From Polyangiaceae bacterium (GTDB lineage Bacteria > Myxococcota_A > Polyangia > Polyangiales > Polyangiaceae): a stretch of 64,000 bases of DNA. Where the stretch lies: assembly GCA_016715885.1 (NCBI GenBank), contig JADJXL010000020.1, forward strand, positions 930,001 to 994,000. Direction: 5' to 3'. The notes beneath the pieces were generated by a model, which was not told the origin of the DNA, ran no database searches, and was given only the letters and a program-made list of their open reading frames with translations. The position numbers and the translations under genes were made by a program. Positions within the stretch are counted from its first letter, which is position 1. Every line of letters begins with the position of its first letter. Below are positions 56,560-64,000 of the stretch, piece after piece.

Positions 56560-58596
56560 GTGAGCGAGATGGGCCTCGCGGCAGGAACCCTCATCGGTGA
56601 TGATTTCGAGATCGTCCGGCCGCTTGCATCGGGCGGGATGGGTTCCGTGTTCGTCGCGCGGCAACGCAGCCTCAACATGTTGCGTGCCGTAAAAATCATG
56701 AACTTGGGTCTGACGGCGAATCCGGAGCTTCGCGAACGATTCGAGCGTGAAGCGCGCATCAGCGCGCTCATCGAGAGCGACCACGTGGTGCAAGTCATCC
56801 ATGCGGGCATCGATCCGCGGCTTGGTTTGCCCTGGATTGCGATGGAGCTTCTCGATGGCGCGTCGCTCAACGACTACGTCGAGAAAAACACGCCGCTTTC
56901 GCACGAGACGATAGCGCTCATTTGGTCGCAGTTTTGCGCGGCCATCATCGCGGCTCAAAAGGCGGGCGTCGTTCATCGGGACATCAAGCCGGAAAATGTT
57001 TTTTTGGCGAAATCGCGCCTCGTTGGGGTGCCCTTCATCGTCAAGGTGCTCGATTTCGGCATTGCGAAAATCGTGTCGGACAATCACAACAACACGATTC
57101 AGGCCGGCTCGCCGCTCTACATGGCGCCCGAGCAAATGTCTCGTAATGCGACCATCGCCAATTGCACTGACGTGTGGGCGATGGGGCTCCTCGCGTTTTT
57201 CCTCTTCGTCGGCAAACATTATTGGAAATCGGCATACGACGAAAATGCGGGCACGGGGCAGATCTTCGTGGAAGTTTCGGGCGGACCCATTCCTGCCGCG
57301 TCGGTGAGGGCAGCGGAATATGGGCGAGCTTCGGCATTGCCTCCGGGCTTCGACGACTGGTTTTACCGCTGCGTCGTGCGTCAGCCCGAAGCGCGCTTCG
57401 TGGATGCAGCACAAGCCGCCAAGGGGCTGTCGGATTTGCTCGATCGCGAACGCGGACCCATGAAGAGCGTGCCGGACATATCGTCGACGGTGCCGGGATT
57501 GCCTGCCGAGGGCGCCATCCACAATCAAACGGTTCCGTACGACAAACCTGCCGCGGGTTCCAGCACCGTCAAGGATGCGCCCGCGGGAGCGACCGTGCGT
57601 ACGGACGTGGGCGCATCGGTGACGGTAACGGGCAAGCCGCAATCGTCGAGCAAATTGGGGATTGCCATCGGTGCCGCCTTGGCCGTTGCGGCATTGATTG
57701 GCATCGCGGTCGTCGCGACGGGCAAGAAAGACGAGGACAGCTCGAAGGATCCACCGGTCATTGCAATTGGCAACGAGGCGACGAAGCCATCGGCCAATGC
57801 AGCGGCTCCCACGGCCGCGTCGCTCGTACCCGCAGACATGAAATTGCGCCCCGGCATGGTGGAATTGCCCGGAGCGTCGTTCGCGCTGGGAGAAGATCCC
57901 GGCAAGAGCGAAACGCTCGCTCCATTTTTCGTCGATTCGACGGAGGTGACGGTCGAGGCGTATCGCAAGTGCGTTGCAGCAGGCGCGTGTACGAAGGCGG
58001 CTTCGACGATCGAATGGGCCGGGGCGTCCGCGGCGACGCAGCAAGAATGGAGCAAACTCTGCAATAGCGGACAATCGAATCGGGAAAACCATCCGGTCAA
58101 TTGCGTGACGTGGAATCAGGCCGCCGACTATTGCAAGTTCGCGGACAAACGCCTCCCGACGGATGCCGAGTGGGAATACGCCGCGCGCGGCTCGGAAGGT
58201 CGGGCATTCCCGTGGGGATCGAATCCGGTGACGGCGCAACACGCCAATTTGTGCGACAAGAAGTGCGCCGATTTCGCAAGCAAGCTCGGCATCAACTGGG
58301 CCGCATTCGATGGCGACGATGGCTACGAAGGTACGGCTCCGGTCGGCTCGTTCCCGACGGGCGCGACCTCCGCAGGCGTACAGGATCTGCACGGAAACGT
58401 GGCGGAATGGACGTCGACGGAGCTGTGCAAGACGGGCGGCGATTGCGGTGAATACGTCGTGCGTGGTGGCGGCTGCCAAACCGAACGCACGGAAAACGTC
58501 ACCATGATGACGCGTGCGACCAAGAAAAACGATTTCAAGTCGATGAACATCGGTTTCCGTTGTGCAGTATCGGTTCAAGAAGCAACGAGGAAATGA
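56560..58596 (+). CDS. Ser/Thr kinase with membrane helix and FGE-sulfatase domain
   Basis: 678 residues from GTG 56560, which has GAGGAG eight bases upstream. The kinase domain spans 15-290 with Gly loop ASGGMGSVF (23-31), Lys45, HRDIKPENV (139-147) and DFGIAK (165-170). A Thr/Pro/Ala linker leads to a membrane helix at about 365-388 (KLGIAIGAALAVAALIGIAVVATGKK). The exported part, ~430-675, is a formylglycine-generating-enzyme-like domain (MVELPGASFALGED, RLPTDAEWEYAARG, GVQDLHGNVAEWTS, VVRGGG, NIGFRCAVS). Many myxobacterial kinases carry such domains, probably as sensors. The last 4 bases overlap the next gene. Confidence 0.92.
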   Translation: MSEMGLAAGTLIGDDFEIVRPLASGGMGSVFVARQRSLNMLRAVKIMNLGLTANPELRERFEREARISALIESDHVVQVIHAGIDPRLGLPWIAMELLDGASLNDYVEKNTPLSHETIALIWSQFCAAIIAAQKAGVVHRDIKPENVFLAKSRLVGVPFIVKVLDFGIAKIVSDNHNNTIQAGSPLYMAPEQMSRNATIANCTDVWAMGLLAFFLFVGKHYWKSAYDENAGTGQIFVEVSGGPIPAASVRAAEYGRASALPPGFDDWFYRCVVRQPEARFVDAAQAAKGLSDLLDRERGPMKSVPDISSTVPGLPAEGAIHNQTVPYDKPAAGSSTVKDAPAGATVRTDVGASVTVTGKPQSSSKLGIAIGAALAVAALIGIAVVATGKKDEDSSKDPPVIAIGNEATKPSANAAAPTAASLVPADMKLRPGMVELPGASFALGEDPGKSETLAPFFVDSTEVTVEAYRKCVAAGACTKAASTIEWAGASAATQQEWSKLCNSGQSNRENHPVNCVTWNQAADYCKFADKRLPTDAEWEYAARGSEGRAFPWGSNPVTAQHANLCDKKCADFASKLGINWAAFDGDDGYEGTAPVGSFPTGATSAGVQDLHGNVAEWTSTELCKTGGDCGEYVVRGGGCQTERTENVTMMTRATKKNDFKSMNIGFRCAVSVQEATRK

Positions 58597-59666
58597 CAGT
58601 GGACAACGGCAAAAAGCACAAATTGTCAATTGCGATCCCATTGATTGCAATCTCGGCCCTCGCCGCCTGCGGCGGCGGCAGTACGCCTCCGCCCGTGGTG
58701 CCCAAAGGCCCAACGTCGACGCAAGTCTTCGAAGAATGCAGAGCTCAAGAAAGTTACGGAGACGCCGCGTCCTGCTGGAAGTATTTCGTCGCGGAGTTCG
58801 AGTCGGGCACGAACGTTCCCGCGGCCGAGCTGGAATATGCCCGGGCAAAATCCACGGAAGGCCCCAAGAAGCCCACGTGCGCGGCCGGCACGAGCTGGGA
58901 CGGGAGCAAGTGCAAATCGCTATGCAGCGAAGACAATGGCGAAACGTGGGATAGCAGCCAAGGTCTGTGTTTGCGACGCATCGCGCTCCAATGCTTCCGA
59001 TTCTTCCACCAGGAAGACGGCCATTGCGTGCCGGATGGTACATGCCCAGATGGCTGGCGCCGCGCAGCCGACGGCGGTTGCGAAGAAGCGCCCGTGAGCC
59101 CGTTCAAGCCTGGCGAGCGCGTCATTTCCATTGTCGAGCAGCAAGACAGCTCGAACAAGCTACGCGTCAAAAAGGGCGCCAAAGGTACATTTTGGGCCAG
59201 CGACGATTCTCTCGCATTCGTCATTTGGGACAGCTTCGTGGGTTTGTCCCCCGTCTATCCCGGTCCTGAAACGGGCGTTCCGCAAGGGAAAAACCAATAC
59301 GCGTATTGGGTCGGCATGGACGAAATCATCAAAGACGGGGGCAGCGCCGACGATACGTCGCTCATTCCACAATGGTGCGGCCAATCCAGCGCGCATCTGA
59401 GCTACGGACGCATTCGCATGGGCACCATGGTCAAGCTCGGAAAGCACCGTCCCGTCGACGGCAATGCAAACTGGGGCAGCGACATGGAAGCATACGTCGG
59501 CAAAGTCGGCCGCGTGGTGAAAATGCCCGGCGTCGATGCCGCGGGTTGCCCCGTCGTTCGCGTCGATGTCGATCGTGAACAATTCGCTTGGCGTATTCGC
59601 GATTTGACCCTCGCGCCCGTCAGTCGCCCAACGCCCACTGGCCCGCAAACCGCGCCTCCGAAGTAA
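58593..59666 (+). CDS. Cys-rich lipoprotein coupled to the kinase-FGE gene
   Basis: 357 residues. The lipoprotein signal ends in ALAAC (Cys26). A short helical segment CRAQESYGDAASCWKYF (49-65) is shared with the next gene product. A Cys-rich stretch follows (~100-175: CAAGTSWDGSKCKSLCSEDNG... CVPDGTCPDGWRRAADGGC). The C-terminal half has SH3-like beta strands (KLRVKKGAKGTFWASDDSLAFVIWDSFVG, MVKLGKHRPVDGNANWGSDMEAYVGKVGRVVKM). The ATG overlaps the kinase stop as ATGA, with ACGAGGAA upstream. It may be the partner or target of the exported FGE-like domain. Unknown function. Confidence 0.75.
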   Translation: MTVDNGKKHKLSIAIPLIAISALAACGGGSTPPPVVPKGPTSTQVFEECRAQESYGDAASCWKYFVAEFESGTNVPAAELEYARAKSTEGPKKPTCAAGTSWDGSKCKSLCSEDNGETWDSSQGLCLRRIALQCFRFFHQEDGHCVPDGTCPDGWRRAADGGCEEAPVSPFKPGERVISIVEQQDSSNKLRVKKGAKGTFWASDDSLAFVIWDSFVGLSPVYPGPETGVPQGKNQYAYWVGMDEIIKDGGSADDTSLIPQWCGQSSAHLSYGRIRMGTMVKLGKHRPVDGNANWGSDMEAYVGKVGRVVKMPGVDAAGCPVVRVDVDREQFAWRIRDLTLAPVSRPTPTGPQTAPPK

Positions 59667-59713
59667 CCGTTCGAGAAGACACGAGCCATTTGGAGTTTCA
59701 GGAGACGAAGACC

Positions 59714-60544
59714 ATGTTGAATGTCCACCACAAGCTGCTCGCTTCCGCTCTTCTCGTCGCTTCTTCAGCCACCGTGCAGACGAGCATTGCGCAGGATGCG
59801 GCACCGGCACCGGCAACTGCAACGCCCCCCAAGCCTCTCGCATCCGTCGAGCGCTGCGTCGCCCAAGAGAAATATGGCGATGCGTGCACGTGCTGGATGT
59901 ACCTCAAAGAAAAAGCCCCGCCGAAAGGCGCCGCTGAATTGGCTCTCACGGAAATGAAATCGTCCACGTGCGCCGCCAAAGCAAAGGAACCGGCTCCGGC
60001 AGCATCGCCAGGCATTACGTTTCCGAAGCGCACGGCGGAAGATGCAACGTGTTACGTGGGGGCCAAAATGAAAGGCGCTCCAAGCGAGATCCTCAGCGAG
60101 CTCACGGACAAATGCGGGGCTCCCACGGGCATGATTCCCATGACGCCCATCATTCAAGGATACCAACGCAAAGAGGACAAACCGGAGCTTTACCGCGTCA
60201 TTCTCAGCGACAAGGAATGTTACCGGTTCTTGGCCATCGGCGACGGCGCCATTGAAAACATCGTCGCGAAAGTGCTCGATCCGGAGCTCAATGAAATCGC
60301 AGTCGACCTCGACGTGGACCGGGTCAAGGTGCTCGCCCCGAAACGGGCGATTTGTCCGAAAACGAGCGGCTTGCATGCGGTGTGGGTTTCGGTCGCATCA
60401 GGTCAGGGACGTTATGTGCTGCAAGGATTCCGGCGCCCCGCCAATGCACCTCCGCCGAGCGAAGGTGGCGATCCGAAGCGTCAAGCGCTGATTGATACGA
60501 GCGGCGGAGACGCGCCGGCTGCGCCGCTACTTTCGGTTCGGTAA
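59714..60544 (+). CDS. Secreted protein sharing a Cys motif with its neighbour
   Basis: 276 residues from ATG 59714; the frame opens at 59588. The signal peptide ends around TSIA-QDAAP. Residues 48-63, CVAQEKYGDACTCWMY, repeat the motif of the preceding lipoprotein. The C-terminal domain (LYRVILSDKECYRFLAIGDGAIENIVAKVLDPELNEIAVDLDVDRVKVLAPKRAICPKTSGLHAVWVSVASGQGRYVLQGFRRP) has the look of a small beta sandwich. The gap to the upstream gene is 47 bases. Function unknown. Confidence 0.7.
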   Translation: MLNVHHKLLASALLVASSATVQTSIAQDAAPAPATATPPKPLASVERCVAQEKYGDACTCWMYLKEKAPPKGAAELALTEMKSSTCAAKAKEPAPAASPGITFPKRTAEDATCYVGAKMKGAPSEILSELTDKCGAPTGMIPMTPIIQGYQRKEDKPELYRVILSDKECYRFLAIGDGAIENIVAKVLDPELNEIAVDLDVDRVKVLAPKRAICPKTSGLHAVWVSVASGQGRYVLQGFRRPANAPPPSEGGDPKRQALIDTSGGDAPAAPLLSVR

Positions 60545-60615
60545 CCGTACCTCGCTTCGCGAGGCCAGTCACGATCCACCATACCCGTCAAATTCAATGG
60601 TTCGGGCAACCGCTC

Positions 60616-60661
60616 ATTGGCACCTCGGTACACCGCTTGCGGCGTTTTGAAAAGTGCCAAT
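60616..60661. promoter_or_regulatory. Inverted repeat in the 223-bp gap before the FAD oxidoreductase gene
   Basis: ATTGGCAC (60616-60623) and GTGCCAAT (60654-60661) are perfect inverted arms enclosing 30 bases, which contain a nested CCGC-TT-GCGG hairpin. It could be a terminator-like structure after the upstream gene or an operator for the downstream one. Confidence 0.4.
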
Positions 60662-60767
60662 CATCACTTGTCACTTCGAATCGCCCAAAGCATGCGTAGC
60701 TGCATGGTTTCGCAACAGAATGAGGTACAATGAGCCGTGGTCGAGTCGACCATCCAGGAGGTTTGCC

Positions 60768-62453
60768 ATGCACAATGATTCGAAACGAGGCCCCGGAGGC
60801 ATGAAAAAACTTGCCGGACCAGAATCGGCGACCACAACCCGAGGTGGTGTCAAGCGCCGAGATTTTTTGAACGGCATGCTCATCGGCGCTTCGGGCATTT
60901 TTCTAGGTAGCTCCGCCATCGGATGCAGCGATGACCCCGCAGTCGCAAAGCTTCCATTGGGCAACGACAAAGTGCACGAGTACGAGATCTGCCATCAAAT
61001 ACGTGATGGCAAAATGTGGGACATTCCTGCAGCATCAGGCGATCTTTACGATTGCATCATCATCGGCAGCGGAATCAGCGGGCTCGTTTCTGCATGGAAA
61101 CTCACCAAACGTGGCGTCACGAATCTCTTGATTTTGGAGAAAGATGCGATTGGCGGTATGTCTCAGCAAGACGGCGACCCCGCGCATCCATTCGCGCAGG
61201 CAGCGGCGTATACGGTATATCCATACAATGATAACCTCATCGAAATCTATACGGATCTCGGGGTGGTCACTGGCGTCGACATGGACGGCTATCCCATCGT
61301 CGATGAGAAATACATCATCGGCGAGCCTGCGAATAACGTGATGATGGGTGGGAAAATCATTGACGATGGATGGCAAGCGGGTCTCGATTCCCTGCCCCTT
61401 CCGGCCAACGTCATTACAGATTTGAAGGCATGTGTCGACGACATGAAGGCTTGGTACGATTACGTCGGCATGGATGGGTTGTACGCGTTCGATACTCCAT
61501 CCGATGCATCGACGGCGGATGCGGATGTGCGAGCGCTCGATAATTTGACATTTCTCGATTACGTCAAGAGCAAGGGGTGGGATCCTGCCGTTTCGGAATT
61601 CTTCGATCGCTACATTCGATCGGCGCTGGGGGCGACGCACGACACGGTATCGGCGTGGGCGGTCTTGAACTTCATGGGTTCGGAGTTCCAACCGGCGATG
61701 TCGCAGCCCGGTGGAAATGCCTATCTGGCGAAAGGACTCGCGGCGAAGGTGGGCGAGTCGAAGATCAAAACGGGTGCGGTCGTCGTTCGAGCCAAGACCG
61801 AAGGCATGGAGGTGCACGTTACGTATTTGGAGAATGGCGCAGCGACGACGATTCGCGCGAAAACTGCAATTTGCGCGGCTCCGCTCTACATCGCGCGGCA
61901 CCTTTTGCCCGACCTTGCCGCGGCGGGGCGAATGGAGGGCAAAGACTTCATGTATACGCCCTACATCGTGGCGCAAGTTCACGTGAACAAAACGCCCGCG
62001 GGTCTCGCGTACGACAATTGGGCACACGGCGATTACATCTTTACCGACGTCATCGTCGCGGATTGGGCCGGGCAAAGCGATCCGAAGAGCGCGTCGCTCG
62101 ATCGCCCCAATGTGTTATCGATTTACACGCCCCTCTTTGGACCCACGGCAAGAACCGACTTGCAGACGAAGCCGTTCGAGGAGTACGAAAAACTCATTCT
62201 CGACGACCTGGAGCGGCTCATTCCTGGCATCGGCAAGACGGTCACTCAATTCGACATCTACCGGTGGGGACACGCGATGCTATCGGCCACGAAGGGTTTT
62301 ATATTTAGCAAGAGCCGCGTAGATTCGCAAAAGCCGATCGGGCTCATCAGCTTCGCGTGCCACGACGTCGACGGCCTACCTGCATTCGAGAATGCGGTGG
62401 GTGCGGCGTTCCGGGCGCAAGAAGAAGTGGCGATGGTTCTCGGTTTGCCATGA
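60768..62453 (+). CDS. Tat-exported FAD-dependent oxidoreductase
   Basis: 561 residues from ATG 60768, preceded by CAGGAGG. The N terminus has a twin-arginine motif RRDFLNG followed by MLIGASGIFLGSSAIGC, so it is exported folded and perhaps lipidated on the Cys. The FAD-binding loop is DCIIIGSGISGLVSAWKLTKRG and the end has IGLISFACHDVDGLPAFENAVGAAFRAQEEV, as in amine-oxidase/phytoene-desaturase-type flavoproteins. The substrate is unknown. Export through Tat implies the flavin is loaded in the cytoplasm. Confidence 0.82.
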   Translation: MHNDSKRGPGGMKKLAGPESATTTRGGVKRRDFLNGMLIGASGIFLGSSAIGCSDDPAVAKLPLGNDKVHEYEICHQIRDGKMWDIPAASGDLYDCIIIGSGISGLVSAWKLTKRGVTNLLILEKDAIGGMSQQDGDPAHPFAQAAAYTVYPYNDNLIEIYTDLGVVTGVDMDGYPIVDEKYIIGEPANNVMMGGKIIDDGWQAGLDSLPLPANVITDLKACVDDMKAWYDYVGMDGLYAFDTPSDASTADADVRALDNLTFLDYVKSKGWDPAVSEFFDRYIRSALGATHDTVSAWAVLNFMGSEFQPAMSQPGGNAYLAKGLAAKVGESKIKTGAVVVRAKTEGMEVHVTYLENGAATTIRAKTAICAAPLYIARHLLPDLAAAGRMEGKDFMYTPYIVAQVHVNKTPAGLAYDNWAHGDYIFTDVIVADWAGQSDPKSASLDRPNVLSIYTPLFGPTARTDLQTKPFEEYEKLILDDLERLIPGIGKTVTQFDIYRWGHAMLSATKGFIFSKSRVDSQKPIGLISFACHDVDGLPAFENAVGAAFRAQEEVAMVLGLP

Positions 62454-62486
62454 TTCTCGGAGCATAAACGCCGGCCCCAGCGGCAT

Positions 62487-62524
62487 TTTCACGCGCGCGC
62501 GCGGGACGCCGCAAGCGCGTGAAA
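62487..62524. terminator. Hairpin between convergent genes
   Basis: TTTCACGCGC and GCGCGTGAAA form a perfect 10-bp stem with an 18-base loop in the 120-bp gap between the oxidoreductase and the convergent ABC ATPase gene. The A/T ends flank a GC core, but T-runs are short, so it may be a weak bidirectional terminator. Confidence 0.5.
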
Positions 62525-62573
62525 TACCCACTGCGACCTCCCCATGTTGTCCGGATCAGGGATAAAGGCTCGA

Positions 62574-63653
62574 TTATTCCTCGAGCACGACAGCATTTTC
62601 GGGTGCCCAGCCGACGACGACCTTCGTTCCAGGCTCCAAATACCCATGCGACGACGGCGGCTCGGTGGCCATGATTTTTGGACCGTGAGCCAATCGAACC
62701 ATCGTCTTCCACGCAGCACCAACGAATACGGTCTCCTCGACCTCACCGGCAAGCGCAATCGGAAGCGAACCACCATTTGCCTTTGCCTCTGATTTGGTCA
62801 CCGTGACCATTTCCGGTCGAATGCTGAGCCAAACGGTTTTTCCATCGGCAATGGCTTCTCGAGGTTCAATGGCAACCCGCCCGTCACCAATGCCAAGATG
62901 GTGCGTTTCGCCATCGCGTACGACGCAGCCGGAAATGAGATTGGTTTCGCCGATGAAGTCTGCGACGAATTTTGTTTTGGGCCGGTTGTAAATCGCGACG
63001 GGCTGGTCAATCTGCTCGATTTTGCCCGCATTCATGACGGCAATTCGATCGCTCATCGTCAGCGCTTCTTCCTGATCGTGCGTGACGTAGATGAAGGTCA
63101 TCTCGAGCTTTCGTTGCAGCGTCTTCAATTCGAATTGCATTTCCTTGCGCAGCTTGAGGTCGAGCGCACCGAGTGGTTCGTCGAGGAGCAGAATGCTCGG
63201 GCTGTTCACGATGGCACGAGCGACAGCGACGCGTTGCTGCTGTCCGCCGGACATTTCCCGCGGCTTGCGCCCAGCAAATGCCTCCATGCGCACCGTCGCG
63301 AGCACTTCGTTCACTTTGCGCTCGATCTCGGCTTTGGGCAGGCGCTTCTGTTCCAATCCATAAGCCACGTTTTGCCGCACCGTCATGTGCGGGAAAAGCG
63401 CGTAACTTTGAAACACCGTATTCACATCGCGCTTGAACGGCGGCAGCGCCGATACTTCTTTACCTCCAAGCCATATCTCGCCGGACGTGGGCATCTCGAA
63501 TCCGCCAATCATCCGGAGCGTGGTGGTTTTTCCGCAACCACTCGGCCCGAGCAGCGTCAAGAATTCGCCTTTCTCGACCGACAAATCGAGCGACTTGACG
63601 ACTTCGACGTCCCCAAAACGCTTGACGACTTTCTTCAATTCGGCAAGAGCCAC
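62574..63653 (-). CDS. ABC transporter ATP-binding protein, PotA-like (polyamine family)
   Basis: 359 residues. Walker A GPSGCGKTT (36-44), Q-loop region VFQSYALFPHMTVRQNVAYGL, signature MSGGQQQRVAVARA, Walker B ILLLDEPLGALD and H-loop VTHDQEEAL are all intact. The C-terminal third is a TOBE domain (VWLSIRPEMVTV). It matches the spermidine/putrescine class of importers, whose PotC-like permease lies 3 bases upstream in transcription order. Substrate preference within the polyamine/opine group is not readable. Confidence 0.93.
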   Translation of the reverse strand: MALAELKKVVKRFGDVEVVKSLDLSVEKGEFLTLLGPSGCGKTTTLRMIGGFEMPTSGEIWLGGKEVSALPPFKRDVNTVFQSYALFPHMTVRQNVAYGLEQKRLPKAEIERKVNEVLATVRMEAFAGRKPREMSGGQQQRVAVARAIVNSPSILLLDEPLGALDLKLRKEMQFELKTLQRKLEMTFIYVTHDQEEALTMSDRIAVMNAGKIEQIDQPVAIYNRPKTKFVADFIGETNLISGCVVRDGETHHLGIGDGRVAIEPREAIADGKTVWLSIRPEMVTVTKSEAKANGGSLPIALAGEVEETVFVGAAWKTMVRLAHGPKIMATEPPSSHGYLEPGTKVVVGWAPENAVVLEE

Positions 63654-63656
63654 GCG

Positions 63657-64000
63657 TTACTCCTTGTCGCGACCGCCAAGGGCGGTGCCGAGTAGGATGA
63701 GGCTTATCGATCCCACAAATACGAGCGTCGAAATGGCGTTGACCTCGGGCGATATTCCCGTACGCATCATGGCCCAAATCTGAATGGGCAGCGTATTGTC
63801 ACCCGCAATCAGAAAAAACGTTACAGGGATTTCATCGAGCGACAGCGTAAACGACAAGAGCGCCGACCCAATGATGGCCGTGCGAATGTTTGGGAAAACA
63901 ACTCGCCAAAACGTGGTCAAAGGCGGCGCGCCAAGATCGGCGCTAGCTTCTTCGAGCGACGGATCGATACGCTTCAGGCGCGCGTACACCTGCGTGAGCG
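63657..64000 (-). CDS. ABC transporter permease, PotC-like (partial)
   Basis: The C-terminal ~113 residues of a binding-protein-dependent permease; the gene runs off the right edge. The coupling loop LTQVYARLKRIDPSLEEASADLGAPPLTTFWRVVFPNIR carries the EAA motif, followed by membrane helices IIGSALLSFTLSLDEIPVTFFLIAG and AISTLVFVGSISLILLGTAL. The SFTLSLDE stretch is typical of PotC. It is adjacent to the ATPase gene, which it presumably precedes in one operon. Confidence 0.9.
   Translation of the reverse strand, partial: LTQVYARLKRIDPSLEEASADLGAPPLTTFWRVVFPNIRTAIIGSALLSFTLSLDEIPVTFFLIAGDNTLPIQIWAMMRTGISPEVNAISTLVFVGSISLILLGTALGGRDKE

Noticed and set aside
60616..60640. TTGGCAC at 60617 as the -24 box of a sigma54 promoter
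   Set aside because: No GC-type -12 box at the required spacing; the next TTGC lies too far downstream. Better explained as an inverted-repeat arm.

Overview
The window looks like a chromosomal segment of a large-genome myxobacterium, probably of the Polyangiales/Sorangiineae type. This rests on high GC with C/G-ending codons, eukaryote-like Ser/Thr kinases (one fused to a sulfatase-modifying-factor domain), an FHA/NtrC-like hybrid regulator, a bacterial mevalonate operon, many lipoproteins with TPR or beta-propeller-like character, and dense divergent and convergent gene packing. The taxonomic call is inference; there is no rRNA or phylogenetic marker to fix it. I see no insertion sequence, prophage or CRISPR array.

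Layout. 0-5.2 kb: the tail of a basic protein, a RavA/MoxR-type AAA+ ATPase, two tandem identical tRNA-Gly(GCC) genes, an FHA/AAA/Fis regulator, a MEMO-family protein and a Cys-cluster (YkgJ-type) protein. 5.2-8.8 kb: bifunctional Rel (ppGpp) and hemW, starting back to back. 8.8-12.8 kb: a translationally coupled isoprenoid operon (polyprenyl synthase, mevalonate kinase, diphosphomevalonate decarboxylase, compact phosphomevalonate-kinase-like GHMP protein). It is followed by a hisC-like aminotransferase and a TPR lipoprotein. 15.1-15.23 kb: a REP-like palindromic element that also encodes the ends of two convergent genes. 15.2-24.9 kb, minus strand: a partial complex I operon nuoEF-JKLMN ending in a lipoprotein; nuoABCD and nuoGHI are absent. 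25.3-28.5 kb: a zinc-ribbon/Pro-Gly-rich membrane protein coupled to a DUF2752 protein, a hemerythrin-like protein and a Ser/Thr kinase.

29.0-42.8 kb: a type VI secretion spike module of eight genes on one strand. It has three full-length VgrG paralogues with different tails, a DUF2169-pentapeptide fusion, a pentapeptide protein, a DUF3540 protein, a PAAR-like DUF4150 protein and a second DUF2169 protein. No toxin domain is recognisable. 42.8-43.5 kb has two doubtful small ORFs. 43.5-46.1 kb: mutS. 46.3-51.9 kb: two large coupled secreted/surface proteins and a DUF2490 protein. 51.9-56.3 kb: a YihY/BrkB membrane protein, a TPR lipoprotein, a quinone oxidoreductase, a sarcosine-oxidase-like flavoprotein and a small membrane protein. 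56.5-62.5 kb: a kinase-FGE fusion coupled to a lipoprotein, then a secreted protein sharing an uncharacterised Cys motif with it, then a Tat-exported FAD oxidoreductase. 62.6-64 kb: a PotA-like ABC ATPase and the start of a PotC-like permease cut by the window edge.

Two results stand out. First, the octamer GGACAAAC/GTTTGTCC occurs 27 times by hand count, in both orientations and in every codon phase. This is far above a composition-based expectation of about 1.5 and suggests a DNA-level signal. Second, the three-VgrG/DUF2169/DUF4150 module carries adaptors and spike parts but no obvious effector.
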